Shown here: positions 1 through 8,304 of the stretch, piece by piece
How the letters are laid out: every line of letters begins with the position of its first letter
Numbering within the stretch: the first letter of the stretch is position 1
Source: Acidithiobacillus sp.
Lineage (GTDB): Bacteria; Pseudomonadota; Gammaproteobacteria; Acidithiobacillales; Acidithiobacillaceae
Assembly (NCBI RefSeq): GCF_023256195.1
Contig: NZ_JAGDWX010000015.1
Coordinates: 1-35,414 of the forward strand
Direction of reading: 5' to 3'
DNA: 35,414 nt
The notes under the pieces: generated by a model
Seen by the model: only the letters and a program-made list of their open reading frames with translations
Told to the model about the DNA's origin: nothing
Database searches by the model: none
Program-made: the position numbers and the translations under genes

Positions 1-63
1 CTCAGCCAAGCGGATCGCCAAGCCTTTGCTAATGCGCTAGATCGGTTGCTGGCGCGTGGGTGA
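1..63 (+). CDS. C-terminal end of an unidentified protein (partial)
   Basis: Frame 1 is open from the first base to a TGA at 61-63 and encodes 20 residues rich in Leu, Ala, Arg and Asp (LSQADRQAFANALDRLLARG). The pattern suits a C-terminal amphipathic helix, as found in MarR-type regulators among others, but 20 residues cannot identify a family. The gene would run towards the pel operon end and converge with the epimerase gene. Most of it lies outside the window. The alternative is a chance open frame. Confidence 0.4.
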   Translation, partial: LSQADRQAFANALDRLLARG

Positions 64-111
64 TGTGGCTTACTTAGCGCACTGTGAGGTGTTTCGGGTG
101 GGAACAGTGGG

Positions 112-129
112 CGCTTTGCAGCAAAAGCG
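112..129. terminator. Weak hairpin between converging genes
   Basis: CGCTTT at 112-117 pairs with AAAGCG at 124-129 around a six-base loop. It lies in the 131-base gap between a plus-strand gene end at 63 and the minus-strand epimerase end at 195, where a terminator serving both directions would be expected. The stem is short and no long T-run follows on either strand, so this is only a candidate. Nothing else is visible in the gap. Confidence 0.25.
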
Positions 130-194
130 GCGGTTCGCACAGTGTTATATACCAAGCCAGATTTTTATGAGACCAGACAACGGAGGGAGCGCGC

Positions 195-1169
195 TCAGCT
201 AGGAAACGCGTGAAACGCGCTTGATGATATCGCTTCGTCAGGAAATCCATTCTCTTGCTTTACACTTCGCAAGCCGTCTTCAAGAGAGACGATTGGGTCG
301 ACAAGATTTTTTCTCATACGACTAATATCCGCCTGAGAGCGACGAATATCGCCATCCACACTCGGAACCCAATGAATCTCAGCAGGCCTGTCGTTCATGG
401 CAATGAGCGTCTCAGCCAAGTGTAGAATCGTGCAGGTCTGCCCACCAGCTACATTGACAACACCATCCACGGATTTGGTCAACGCAACCAAATTGGCTCT
501 CGCCACATCCGAGACGTGAATGAAGTCCCGTTCCTGCAAGCCATCCCCGCGTACAGTCAACGGCACCCCACGACGTAACTGGTCGATGAAACGGGAGATC
601 ACTCCACTGTAGGGGGAATTGGGATCTTGGCGTGGCCCATAAACATTGAAATAACGCAGACCGAGCTGCGAAAGCCCGTACATCCTGCCGTAGAGCTCGG
701 CGTAGAGCTCATTGCTGTATTTTTCTAAGCCGTAGGGGGAGATGGGACGAATGGGACCGTATTCGTGCAGGGGCAAAATCTCAGGATCCCCATAGACCGC
801 CGCCGACGAGGCATAGACCACCCGTGCACCCCGTTTGCGAGCCGCTTCCAGAACACGCACAAAGCCGACAATATTCTGTTCACAGGAGTAAACGGGATTC
901 TCGACGCTGCGTTGTACCGAGACTTGGGCAGCGAGGTGGAGGACCGCTCGCACATTGTCGAAAGCGGGCTCCAGCCGATTCGAATCCTCCACGCTTCCGG
1001 CGATAACCTCCAGACGAGGGGCACCATCGGGTAGGTTCTCTCGGCGTCCCGTCGAAAAATTATCCAGTACCCGTACTTGGTAACCCTCCTGCAGTAGCAA
1101 ATCGACGGTGTGGGACCCAATGAAGCCGGCTCCCCCGATCACCAGAATCACGCCCGCATCATTTTTCAT
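195..1169 (-). CDS. pelX: PelX-like NAD-dependent UDP-hexose/hexosamine 4-epimerase (SDR family)
   Basis: This extended short-chain dehydrogenase/epimerase has 324 residues from the ATG at 1169. The nucleotide-binding motif GGAGFIG lies at residues 12-18, and the catalytic set is visible as SSAAVYG near 121-127 and YGLEK with Tyr146 and Lys150. An ATG at 1175 is in frame, but AAGGA sits well placed before 1169, so I prefer the second start. The gene begins 8 bases after the pelG stop and is the last gene of the pel operon. Family knowledge: PelX is a UDP-GlcNAc C4-epimerase linked to many pel loci that provides UDP-GalNAc for Pel. The context makes that role likely here. Sequence alone cannot exclude UDP-glucose or UDP-glucuronate as substrate. 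Confidence 0.8.
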   Translation of the reverse strand: MKNDAGVILVIGGAGFIGSHTVDLLLQEGYQVRVLDNFSTGRRENLPDGAPRLEVIAGSVEDSNRLEPAFDNVRAVLHLAAQVSVQRSVENPVYSCEQNIVGFVRVLEAARKRGARVVYASSAAVYGDPEILPLHEYGPIRPISPYGLEKYSNELYAELYGRMYGLSQLGLRYFNVYGPRQDPNSPYSGVISRFIDQLRRGVPLTVRGDGLQERDFIHVSDVARANLVALTKSVDGVVNVAGGQTCTILHLAETLIAMNDRPAEIHWVPSVDGDIRRSQADISRMRKNLVDPIVSLEDGLRSVKQENGFPDEAISSSAFHAFPS

Positions 1170-1177
1170 ATCCATCC

Positions 1178-2548
1178 TTATCTCACTCGCACAAACGTCA
1201 GATAATCAATTCTTCTCAAATCCCGGGCCAATAGGTATAACCCAAGAACATCGGCCACAAAGAGTGCGCCAAGAAATCCCAGACCGTAAAAGAAGGGGCC
1301 AAGCAACAAGGTCACCCAAGTAAAGAAAAAATTTCCGAGCAAGAAAATCATGGCGAGCAGGACACTGCGGCCACGCAGATCCAGGTAGAAATACACATTC
1401 AACAAGCTCATCAGGAGCAACTGCAGACTTACGCCGATAACATCAAATTGGAAAATCCGCGCGTAACTTTCGGAGTACCCCAAGAGGGCAAGCAAAGGTT
1501 GGGTGAACGCAAAGGCCAGCAACACGGTGATCCCTTGAGTCTTGGCAATATCCCAAAGCCCAGCGCGGGTAGCGAGGATCATGCCCAGCTTGGCGCTGCG
1601 CAATTCTCCATAGGTTCCGCCCTCGACAATGGCGCGATTATAGGCGTCGTAGGCCTCGACGAAATCGGTTTCCAATCGGAACAAAAAGACCGCTAAACCA
1701 GGAACGATCAAGAGGTAGCTCAGGAATATGGGGACGTCGTAAATTGGGGAGGCGCGCAACGGCCCGATGACCGCCGCGCTGGTGCTGGGGTAAAACCAGA
1801 ACCAGAACTTGTCGACCCAGACTGCTAGATTGAAGGCCGCCCCCACCAGAGATAGCGACCAGAACAGACGATTAGCTTGGCGTTCTGGCCACTGTAGAAA
1901 GCCGGGGAATTGCCGCATGACCAGGATCCCGAGGCCGAGCAGCAGGACCAGTTGACCGATAGTGAAGGCTAAAAGGTAGCCATCTAATCCGTACTGTCGG
2001 CCCAAGGGCAGACCTAGACCGACCACCAGGGTATACGCCAACAAATACCCGATCACGAGCGCTTTGTAGTCTTTCAGGCTGGTTCCCATGATGGTCAGTA
2101 CCCATACCCCACAGAGTTCGACGAAGGCGACCCCCATGAGGATTTGGTAAAGAGTGGGCGTTCCGCCAAAGAAGAAAAATAATACGGCCGCTGCAAAAAG
2201 GGCACCGGGGAGAGTTGCCACTACCACCATAGTGAGCAGAATGGTCACCACGGAACGCTTTTGACGCGCGAACAACATATCGGCAATATAGCGGGTAAAT
2301 AATAGTTGTAAGGGACCGGTAAAAATCAAAGATACCGAAATTAGATAGGTGACCGACACCTGAAACTGGATGATCGGGCCGTGCGCGGGGGGAGCGCCAA
2401 CGGCAAGAAATCCCAGGAGGAGGATACCAAAGATAGAAAGCAACCAAGGCCCCGAAGAAACCAGGCCGGCATAGCCATAAGCCTCAGCCATGGCGAGGTA
2501 GCTCTTACGCTGCAGAATACGTCGCAACTCGAAACCGATGCCGGCCAT
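1178..2548 (-). CDS. pelG: PelG, inner-membrane flippase-like component of Pel synthesis
   Basis: This is a polytopic membrane protein of 456 residues with about 12 hydrophobic segments. It opens with the characteristic PelG start MAGIGFELRRIL. The frame is open further upstream to 2659, but that extension lies inside pelF and is arginine-rich and non-membranous, so the ATG at 2548, two bases past the pelF stop, is the credible start. PelG belongs to the MOP/PST exporter-like group and forms the inner-membrane Pel synthase/transport complex with PelD, PelE and the cytosolic glycosyltransferase PelF. It is expected to carry or support passage of the growing chain across the inner membrane. Length and gene order match the family. 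Confidence 0.93.
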   Translation of the reverse strand: MAGIGFELRRILQRKSYLAMAEAYGYAGLVSSGPWLLSIFGILLLGFLAVGAPPAHGPIIQFQVSVTYLISVSLIFTGPLQLLFTRYIADMLFARQKRSVVTILLTMVVVATLPGALFAAAVLFFFFGGTPTLYQILMGVAFVELCGVWVLTIMGTSLKDYKALVIGYLLAYTLVVGLGLPLGRQYGLDGYLLAFTIGQLVLLLGLGILVMRQFPGFLQWPERQANRLFWSLSLVGAAFNLAVWVDKFWFWFYPSTSAAVIGPLRASPIYDVPIFLSYLLIVPGLAVFLFRLETDFVEAYDAYNRAIVEGGTYGELRSAKLGMILATRAGLWDIAKTQGITVLLAFAFTQPLLALLGYSESYARIFQFDVIGVSLQLLLMSLLNVYFYLDLRGRSVLLAMIFLLGNFFFTWVTLLLGPFFYGLGFLGALFVADVLGLYLLARDLRRIDYLTFVRVR

Positions 2549-2550
2549 AT

Positions 2551-4047
2551 CTACTCCGTCAACGCCTGGGTGAAGAGTTGTCGATACTGGCCAAACATTT
2601 GCTCTTCCCGATACTGGCTTTCTACCCGGGCAATGGCGTTTTGACTGCAACGATCCCAACGCTCCTCGTCGTCGAGGAGCGCAATGATCGCACTGGCCAG
2701 GGCCTTGGGATCGGCAATGGGGACAATGATTCCGGCGGGTCGCTCTCCTTCCGCAGATGTATCCCCATAGAGCAGCTGCCGGCAGGAACCAACATCGGTG
2801 GACACGACGGGCACACCGGCGGCAAAACTCTCCAGCACCGAAAGGGGCAATCCCTCGCTAATGGAGCTGAGAATCGTGAGCCGTACCGCGGCCAACACCT
2901 CCACCACCGAGCGAAAACCGAGAAAACGCAAGCTCTCCTGCAGACCGAGATGCGCCGCCAAAACCTGACATTCGGCGAAGTACTCTTCGTCTTCCTCCGT
3001 TGGTCCCACAACCCAACACTGTGTTGCCCGTCCCTGTTGCCGTAGTAGCGCAGCAGCCCGAATGAAGGTCTTGATGTCTTTGATGGGTACCACGCGCCCA
3101 ATCAGCGCGATCACATCCTGTCTCTCAGAAAATGGCCGCCGTGCTGGCACCAAGGTCTCCACACCAATACCGTTAGGAATGGTGCGCAGTTTTTCTTGCG
3201 GCGCGCCACCTGCCAACTGCAAAGGAATCACTCCGGTGTATAAATTGACGATGTGCCGAGCCTGTTGATAAGCAAGTCTGCCGAGAAATTCAAAAAAATG
3301 GATCCAGAGTTGACGTAAGTAATGAATTTGTCCTGGTCGACGCAGAAATTCTTCATCCTCCTGGATCCAGCGAGCCATGAGAAGATCGATACGGCGCTCC
3401 TTGGTATAGATACCATGCTCAGAAATGATCAATGGCCGATTTTGGCGAGCCGCCAAGAGCGCTCCTAAATAGCCCGCATAGCCCGTTGATGGAGAAAGAA
3501 AGATTTTTGCCCGCGGCGCCGCCTGCAAAGCGGACTGCAAATACCACAAGGGCGTGTGCATACCGCGTATCGTCCAGAAATAATCGACAAAGGGAGGTTG
3601 ATCGGGAATTTCGGCATACCGCTGCAAAAAATAATCCCAGATAGCGGGTGAATGGAGAAATTCTGCGTGGCTGACGCCAAAATTCTCGGCCAGACCATAG
3701 TTCTCCAGCGGGCAGACTTCACCCTGCAAACAGGCTCGCATCTGTACGTGGGCGTGGTGCAGCTGTTCTACATCCAGCCTAAGTTTGCCTGGGCTAACCG
3801 CAGGTGGTTGATTGCCCTCGTCATACAGAAAATATTCGGCAAAATAATTGACATTCTCCGGTAGCGCATACGGCTGGCTGCGGCCGTAGTCGGTTTTTGC
3901 ACTACCAAGAAAAATAATGCCGAAAAGATATTCTGGGAAACCCTCTATGATGCGCTTGACCCAGGACGAAACGCCACCACGCACGTAGGGAAAGGTGCCC
4001 TCCAATAGCAGCAAGATATCCGTAGAGTTCGCCTCTTTGCGATCCAT
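2551..4047 (-). CDS. pelF: PelF, GT4-family glycosyltransferase (Pel polymerase)
   Basis: This 498-residue protein is a cytosolic GT-B glycosyltransferase. The N-terminus carries the PelF signature LLLEGTFPYVRGGVSSW, where the acceptor-side glycine-rich loop lies. The C-terminal donor domain contains RVVPIKD and then SEGLPLSVLESFAAG, the E-x7-E region typical of GT4 enzymes. PelF uses UDP-activated hexosamine to build the Pel chain on the inner face of the membrane, in complex with PelD, PelE and PelG. The ATG at 4047 overlaps the pelE stop by one base, so translation is probably coupled. Length is as usual for PelF and no key segment appears lost. Confidence 0.95.
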   Translation of the reverse strand: MDRKEANSTDILLLLEGTFPYVRGGVSSWVKRIIEGFPEYLFGIIFLGSAKTDYGRSQPYALPENVNYFAEYFLYDEGNQPPAVSPGKLRLDVEQLHHAHVQMRACLQGEVCPLENYGLAENFGVSHAEFLHSPAIWDYFLQRYAEIPDQPPFVDYFWTIRGMHTPLWYLQSALQAAPRAKIFLSPSTGYAGYLGALLAARQNRPLIISEHGIYTKERRIDLLMARWIQEDEEFLRRPGQIHYLRQLWIHFFEFLGRLAYQQARHIVNLYTGVIPLQLAGGAPQEKLRTIPNGIGVETLVPARRPFSERQDVIALIGRVVPIKDIKTFIRAAALLRQQGRATQCWVVGPTEEDEEYFAECQVLAAHLGLQESLRFLGFRSVVEVLAAVRLTILSSISEGLPLSVLESFAAGVPVVSTDVGSCRQLLYGDTSAEGERPAGIIVPIADPKALASAIIALLDDEERWDRCSQNAIARVESQYREEQMFGQYRQLFTQALTE

Positions 4048-4952
4048 CAGGAAACCTTCCCTTGCCAGAAGCGGTACGAAGACCCGTAGCGTGGGGAAAT
4101 CGAAAGTTCCGGATGGTGGCGATACACCTCTCGTACGGCACGCAAATCCCGACGCAGATAGTGTGCAGCAGCCTGATGGGGAGCGAGGATTGCCGTATCT
4201 ACTCCTTCCTGCTGGGCAGCGTCGAAATATCTGAGGGCCGCATCGGGCTGCCCGTCTTCCAAGGCTCGGAGACCCAAGAGTAAGGGCGGGGCTTCCAGTG
4301 CATTTTCCTTGTCTGCGGAACGATCCGCGGTGCTGACACCGTCAAGGCGGACCTTCGGCTCTGCCACTTCCTGTGATACGGAATGTTCGATATTCCAACG
4401 CAACCAAGCCAGATACTCCCGCAACCTTCGGGACAAGGGGCCCGTGGGCTGGGCGGCGATGCGTCGCTGCAGGTCGACGAGCATTTCGGTATCTTCCTGC
4501 TCGCGCTGGTCCAGAGCGGCGTAGGCCAGAAGGCGAACCTCTTCGGCCTCATCGCGCAGGGCGCTGCGCAGCAGGCGCAGTTGCTTCGCAAAACGAGAAC
4601 TCATGACCTGCGACAGAGCCTCTACCCGTTGCTGGGTATCTCGCGCTCCTTGCAAGCGAGCGGTAATGGCACCGGGAGCGACTGGCGATGGTCGCAAACG
4701 AAAATCCCTAGCCGGGGGCGGTAAGAGAATGGGTTCCACCTCGGCTTCGTGGATTCGCTGCGCCACGGAGCGCAAAGCAAAGGCATAGACCAGGGTCAAG
4801 ACCGCACCGATGAAGGGCAGTGCCAAACACAGCAGGGCAAAGAGGAGTGCGGCCAGACGCCGGCCCTTGCGGTCGACGACGGGCACCAGGTAGCTAGCCA
4901 GGAGAATCGCCAGCACCGAGATCAGTAGATCGCTCAGAAGCCAGCGCATCAT
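4047..4952 (-). CDS. pelE: PelE, membrane protein with TPR-type C-terminal domain
   Basis: From the ATG at 4952 this is a 301-residue protein with two hydrophobic segments at about residues 5-22 and 32-55. A long helical, soluble region follows, whose last third has the repeat pattern of TPRs (ALEDGQPDAALRYFDAAQ and neighbours). That is the PelE layout: two membrane helices and a cytoplasmic TPR domain that helps hold PelF, PelD and PelG together. The frame is open to 5057, but the extra N-terminus lies inside pelD and is Cys/Arg-rich. GGAG lies eight bases before 4952. A second ATG at 4949 directly follows. The start overlaps the pelD stop. Confidence 0.88.
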   Translation of the reverse strand: MMRWLLSDLLISVLAILLASYLVPVVDRKGRRLAALLFALLCLALPFIGAVLTLVYAFALRSVAQRIHEAEVEPILLPPPARDFRLRPSPVAPGAITARLQGARDTQQRVEALSQVMSSRFAKQLRLLRSALRDEAEEVRLLAYAALDQREQEDTEMLVDLQRRIAAQPTGPLSRRLREYLAWLRWNIEHSVSQEVAEPKVRLDGVSTADRSADKENALEAPPLLLGLRALEDGQPDAALRYFDAAQQEGVDTAILAPHQAAAHYLRRDLRAVREVYRHHPELSISPRYGSSYRFWQGKVS

Positions 4953-6232
4953 GGACACCACTCCAACCAGCGTGCGAGCTGTTCTGCAGCAGGTCGAGCA
5001 TCGACCGGAACAAAGTCGGCGCGCAAAAAGGCGGTTTCCCAAAGGTTCGCACAGCATTTCAGCAGTTCTGCCTCCACCCTTGCTCGTTGCCCTTCGGCGG
5101 CGCTGGTGCCGGCAAAGGGCAGCAAGAATAGAACCAAGAGATGCCCTTCACCCTCATGGACCCAGAAGATATCCAGGCCGCGGCGCAGATTCTGAATGCG
5201 GCGAACGATCTCCTGGGCCTCTCGACCGGCGCGAAACAGATAACGCTGACAAGTGCCGACCTCCGGCACGATCGCCGCGAGGCTGCGTAATTGCAAAAAA
5301 TCTGCAGCAAAATCGACCGGGCAATCCGGCCAACGGGACAAGATCTCCTCGGCACCTCGGCGCGCATCCCGATAGTTGCACAGATATTGAAAGAAGACCT
5401 CGATGATCTTCATGCTTTCGAAGGTGATAGCAAAAAAGCTCATGTCTTCGATGCAGAGCAGATCGCGGTCCTGTCCCTGCCCGCCGTGGATATGCACACT
5501 CAAGTAATGGTGAATGCGCTCCAGTTCCAGCTCTGCCAGTTGCTGACTACGCCCTTCGGCCAGGGCGGCGCGGGCTACCGGATCGGCGCCATCCCATTCC
5601 ACTACAGGTCCCAGGGCGGCCAGTCGGCGCGGCCGAAACTCCCCTGCCTCCCAACGGTACCAAGAGGCCACCTGTACGCCGGCCAACTGATTGAGAAAGT
5701 AAAGAATCTTTTCAAGCACCGGCGCGTCGAAGCCGCCTGGTCGCTGACGCAGATCGTCGCGCAATTCCTGCAAGGCACTCCGCACGGAAACGGGCTGATA
5801 TAGTAAGCTTTGTTCCAGACGATCCAGAGAGGTACGGGTTACGTAGAGATCATCGGCCAGCTGACGCAGGCGGGTAGCGGTGATTTCCTCCTGCAAGGCG
5901 CGCCCGGCCTCACGCCGCGCCCAGTGGGAGGCGTACTCGGCGGCGATGAGGGTTACCAATAGGGTGCCGGCGGCATCGGGGAGCAAAATATCCCTCGGAT
6001 AGGGATGCCACAGGTTGGCTGCGGCAAGAGTCAAGGTAGCCAGGGCTCCCGGCAGGAATTCGTAGCGCAGGGCGATGAGCAAGGGCACGAGCAACAGCCA
6101 AGGAAAGGGTTGCTGCAGTAGCAACGGATCCTGCGGCACCAGAAAATGGGTGAGCAGCAGGGCCAATACTGGCAAGAGGATCGCCTCCAGCCAGCCTTCG
6201 CCACGCCGCGGGATCGCTGTCAGCACCCTCAT
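4949..6232 (-). CDS. pelD: PelD, c-di-GMP receptor of the Pel synthase
   Basis: This 427-residue protein begins at the ATG at 6232, just after the pelC stop. Four hydrophobic segments occupy about residues 15-100. A GAF-like region follows, and then a degenerate GGDEF domain lacking the active-site motif. RGLD at 351-354 fits the RxxD inhibitory site that binds c-di-GMP in PelD. Arg383 and Arg385 lie at nearly the distance of the third binding arginine known from Pseudomonas PelD (Arg367, Asp370, Arg402). PelD switches on polymer formation when c-di-GMP binds. The frame is open upstream to 6427, but that extension overlaps pelC and is not membrane-like. Binding-site assignment is from motif and spacing only. 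Confidence 0.93.
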   Translation of the reverse strand: MRVLTAIPRRGEGWLEAILLPVLALLLTHFLVPQDPLLLQQPFPWLLLVPLLIALRYEFLPGALATLTLAAANLWHPYPRDILLPDAAGTLLVTLIAAEYASHWARREAGRALQEEITATRLRQLADDLYVTRTSLDRLEQSLLYQPVSVRSALQELRDDLRQRPGGFDAPVLEKILYFLNQLAGVQVASWYRWEAGEFRPRRLAALGPVVEWDGADPVARAALAEGRSQQLAELELERIHHYLSVHIHGGQGQDRDLLCIEDMSFFAITFESMKIIEVFFQYLCNYRDARRGAEEILSRWPDCPVDFAADFLQLRSLAAIVPEVGTCQRYLFRAGREAQEIVRRIQNLRRGLDIFWVHEGEGHLLVLFLLPFAGTSAAEGQRARVEAELLKCCANLWETAFLRADFVPVDARPAAEQLARWLEWCP

Positions 6233-6234
6233 GC

Positions 6235-6771
6235 TCAGCGCGCCAGAGCCCGATCCAAGAGGCGCTGGATCAGGCGTTGGGCAATGCCGCCGGTACCGCC
6301 ACGCCCGAGGCTGCCGCCGTGGGCACTGCCAACACCGCTCCACACCACTCGATCGTTGGCCACATCTACCACCCACAGGGTCATGGCGACTTCGGGTTCG
6401 GCGTTGATACCGGCACGGTAGGTCCACTCATCCACACTTCCTGCCAGGGCGTAACGGGCGCCATTACTGCGCGCCGCCGCCAGAGCACTGGCGTACTCCT
6501 GCTTCCAGTTGCCACCGAGCAGATCCTGGGTGCGGGTATCGATCGGCAGCGTACCGACCACGCGTTGCCCATCACTTTGCAGAATTCCGGCGGCCAAGGC
6601 GGCGGCGCGGGCATTGGCCATGGGTGTTTCGGTGTTGTTGGCAAAAGGTAGCACAGCCCACGCCACATCCCGCACCTTGGGCAAGGGTTTCGCCGTGCGC
6701 AGGTCCATACCGGCACAGCCCGAAAGCAGCACCAAAAATCCTACCGAAACCAGCAGCGATCGCCATCTCAT
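6235..6771 (-). CDS. pelC: PelC, outer-membrane lipoprotein of the Pel export machinery
   Basis: This is a 178-residue lipoprotein. The N-terminus is a short basic stretch, a hydrophobic core and the lipobox LLSGC, giving a lipidated Cys near residue 19. The mature part has the mixed alpha/beta look of PelC, with segments like WAVLPFANNTETPMANARAAALAAGIL. Family knowledge: PelC forms a dodecameric ring on the periplasmic face of the outer membrane around the PelB barrel. A GTG at 6777 is in frame, but GAGGGAG lies eight bases before the ATG at 6771, so I chose the latter. The gap to the preceding pelB barrel gene is 18 bases, the widest break inside the operon. Confidence 0.9.
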   Translation of the reverse strand: MRWRSLLVSVGFLVLLSGCAGMDLRTAKPLPKVRDVAWAVLPFANNTETPMANARAAALAAGILQSDGQRVVGTLPIDTRTQDLLGGNWKQEYASALAAARSNGARYALAGSVDEWTYRAGINAEPEVAMTLWVVDVANDRVVWSGVGSAHGGSLGRGGTGGIAQRLIQRLLDRALAR

Positions 6772-6789
6772 CGTCACGACTCCCTCTGT

Positions 6790-8304
6790 TCAAAAATAAA
6801 AGCGGTATCCCATCTTGAAAATCTGTTGATTGATGGCCAGACCATTGCCCCCCTGCCCCTGGGAAAAGCCAATGCGCAAACGATCGGGCCCAAAAACCGG
6901 TGTACTGACCCCCGTATCGAGCTGGTACTGAATACCGTAGCGGGTATTGTCGTAGACACTTACTGCTAGGTACGGTGTCCAATTGCTGTCGATGGCGCGC
7001 TCCCACTGCCCCCACTGCAGCCTCACACCAACATCGCCATAACTCCCGGGCAGTACGGAGTCGATGTTGCGCGCGCTTGGCGCGAGGGTTTGTGCGACGA
7101 CACCTTCGATCTGGCTGTTGCGATGTAGATCGTGATAGTCGACGAAGGGTCCCAGCTGCAGCTCCCATGGGCCCAGGCCATGACGCCATGACAACGACGC
7201 CTCGCCAAAAAGATCGGAGCCCAGATCGACCCCGTCTTGGCCTTGGTATTGCCGCCAGCCAGCGCCAACTCCCGCCATCCACGAACCCAGCTGCTGCGTC
7301 AATTGCCATTCGATGCGGTTGGACATGCCCGCCACAGCCAGGGCTGGACTTTGCAGGCTGCGATCGTGGTAGGCCAAAGTGCCGGTAAGGCTCCGCGTTG
7401 CCGACCATTGCCAGCGGCCCTGGAGGTTCAGGGTCAGGTTATTACGCACTCCTTGGTAACTGCCGATGAGCCCTTGGATGTCCCAGTCGGGATGCTGCCA
7501 GTACAGACCAATCGCCTGACGCTGACTCCAGCCCGGCACAGATAATAACTGTGCCGAACTCGACGCCGACTGGCGCAAGGCGTCGGCATCAAGCTGTATC
7601 CCCCAAGCATTACCGAGGGCGAGGCGACCGCGTAGGTGCGGACCAATCTGGCTCAGGCCATTGAAACTCTGCCAAGAGCCCGAGAGGTCCGCATAGCTTG
7701 CACTTTTGCGCACGGCCTGCAGATATTCCCGCCGCAGACGCCAATCGTAAGGATTTATCTCCATCGCCGCCAAGGCGTCCTTGCGCCCCTGGGCGTATTG
7801 TCCCAGATCCATTTGCGCCTGCAGACGATCGCGTACCGGTAGGCGCTCCGGATGTTGCAGCAACTTCGCCATTTCTTGCCCATCGTGACGGTGCAGGGCC
7901 AGGCTCAGCTTTGCCCAATCGGGTGTGGGTTGCGGATTGTTCTGGATGAGGACTTGTGCCAGTCCCCAGTAGCCCTGGGCCAAGGCCCAGGAGATGGCGG
8001 GCAAATAGTCGCCACGTTTTGCCTCCGCAAAGAGCACACGACGAGTAGCATCACCAAGACTGGGCGAAGACGATAGGCTATCGGCCAAAGTACGTAGTGG
8101 ATCGTTGGCAAAGGGCGATACCGCCGAAGGCGTCGGCACGTCCGCCGCCCTTTCGATGGCGGTCGAGGAAATCGGGGCATCCGCCGAGACCGGGCCGACT
8201 GGCGTCGGATCGGTGGTCGATTCCGCGGCCAATACGCCGGGGGCGTAGCACAGCACGCCCAATCCAGAAACCAGAAAAAAACCATAATACTCGCGCCGGC
8301 TCAT
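6790..8304 (-). CDS. PelB segment 3: exported protein with C-terminal outer-membrane beta-barrel
   Basis: This 504-residue protein has its own signal peptide (hydrophobic core at about 8-25, cleavage near VLA-AES) and a Pro/Ser/Thr-rich linker. A helical stretch to about residue 210 has TPR-like repeats (ALHRHDGQEMAKLL, LGQYAQGRKDALAAMEINPY). The remaining 290 residues consist of alternating polar/aromatic strands. It ends in YRFYF, the aromatic C-terminal signature of outer-membrane barrels. This corresponds to the last TPRs and barrel of the usual single PelB. The start codon overlaps the previous gene's stop as ATGA, indicating coupled translation. Its separate signal peptide argues that the split is functional, not a sequencing error. 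Confidence 0.82.
   Translation of the reverse strand: MSRREYYGFFLVSGLGVLCYAPGVLAAESTTDPTPVGPVSADAPISSTAIERAADVPTPSAVSPFANDPLRTLADSLSSSPSLGDATRRVLFAEAKRGDYLPAISWALAQGYWGLAQVLIQNNPQPTPDWAKLSLALHRHDGQEMAKLLQHPERLPVRDRLQAQMDLGQYAQGRKDALAAMEINPYDWRLRREYLQAVRKSASYADLSGSWQSFNGLSQIGPHLRGRLALGNAWGIQLDADALRQSASSSAQLLSVPGWSQRQAIGLYWQHPDWDIQGLIGSYQGVRNNLTLNLQGRWQWSATRSLTGTLAYHDRSLQSPALAVAGMSNRIEWQLTQQLGSWMAGVGAGWRQYQGQDGVDLGSDLFGEASLSWRHGLGPWELQLGPFVDYHDLHRNSQIEGVVAQTLAPSARNIDSVLPGSYGDVGVRLQWGQWERAIDSNWTPYLAVSVYDNTRYGIQYQLDTGVSTPVFGPDRLRIGFSQGQGGNGLAINQQIFKMGYRFYF

Noticed and set aside
977-987. tRNA-like T-loop sequence GATTCGAATCC
   Set aside because: It lies inside the epimerase gene and there is no acceptor or anticodon stem around it.
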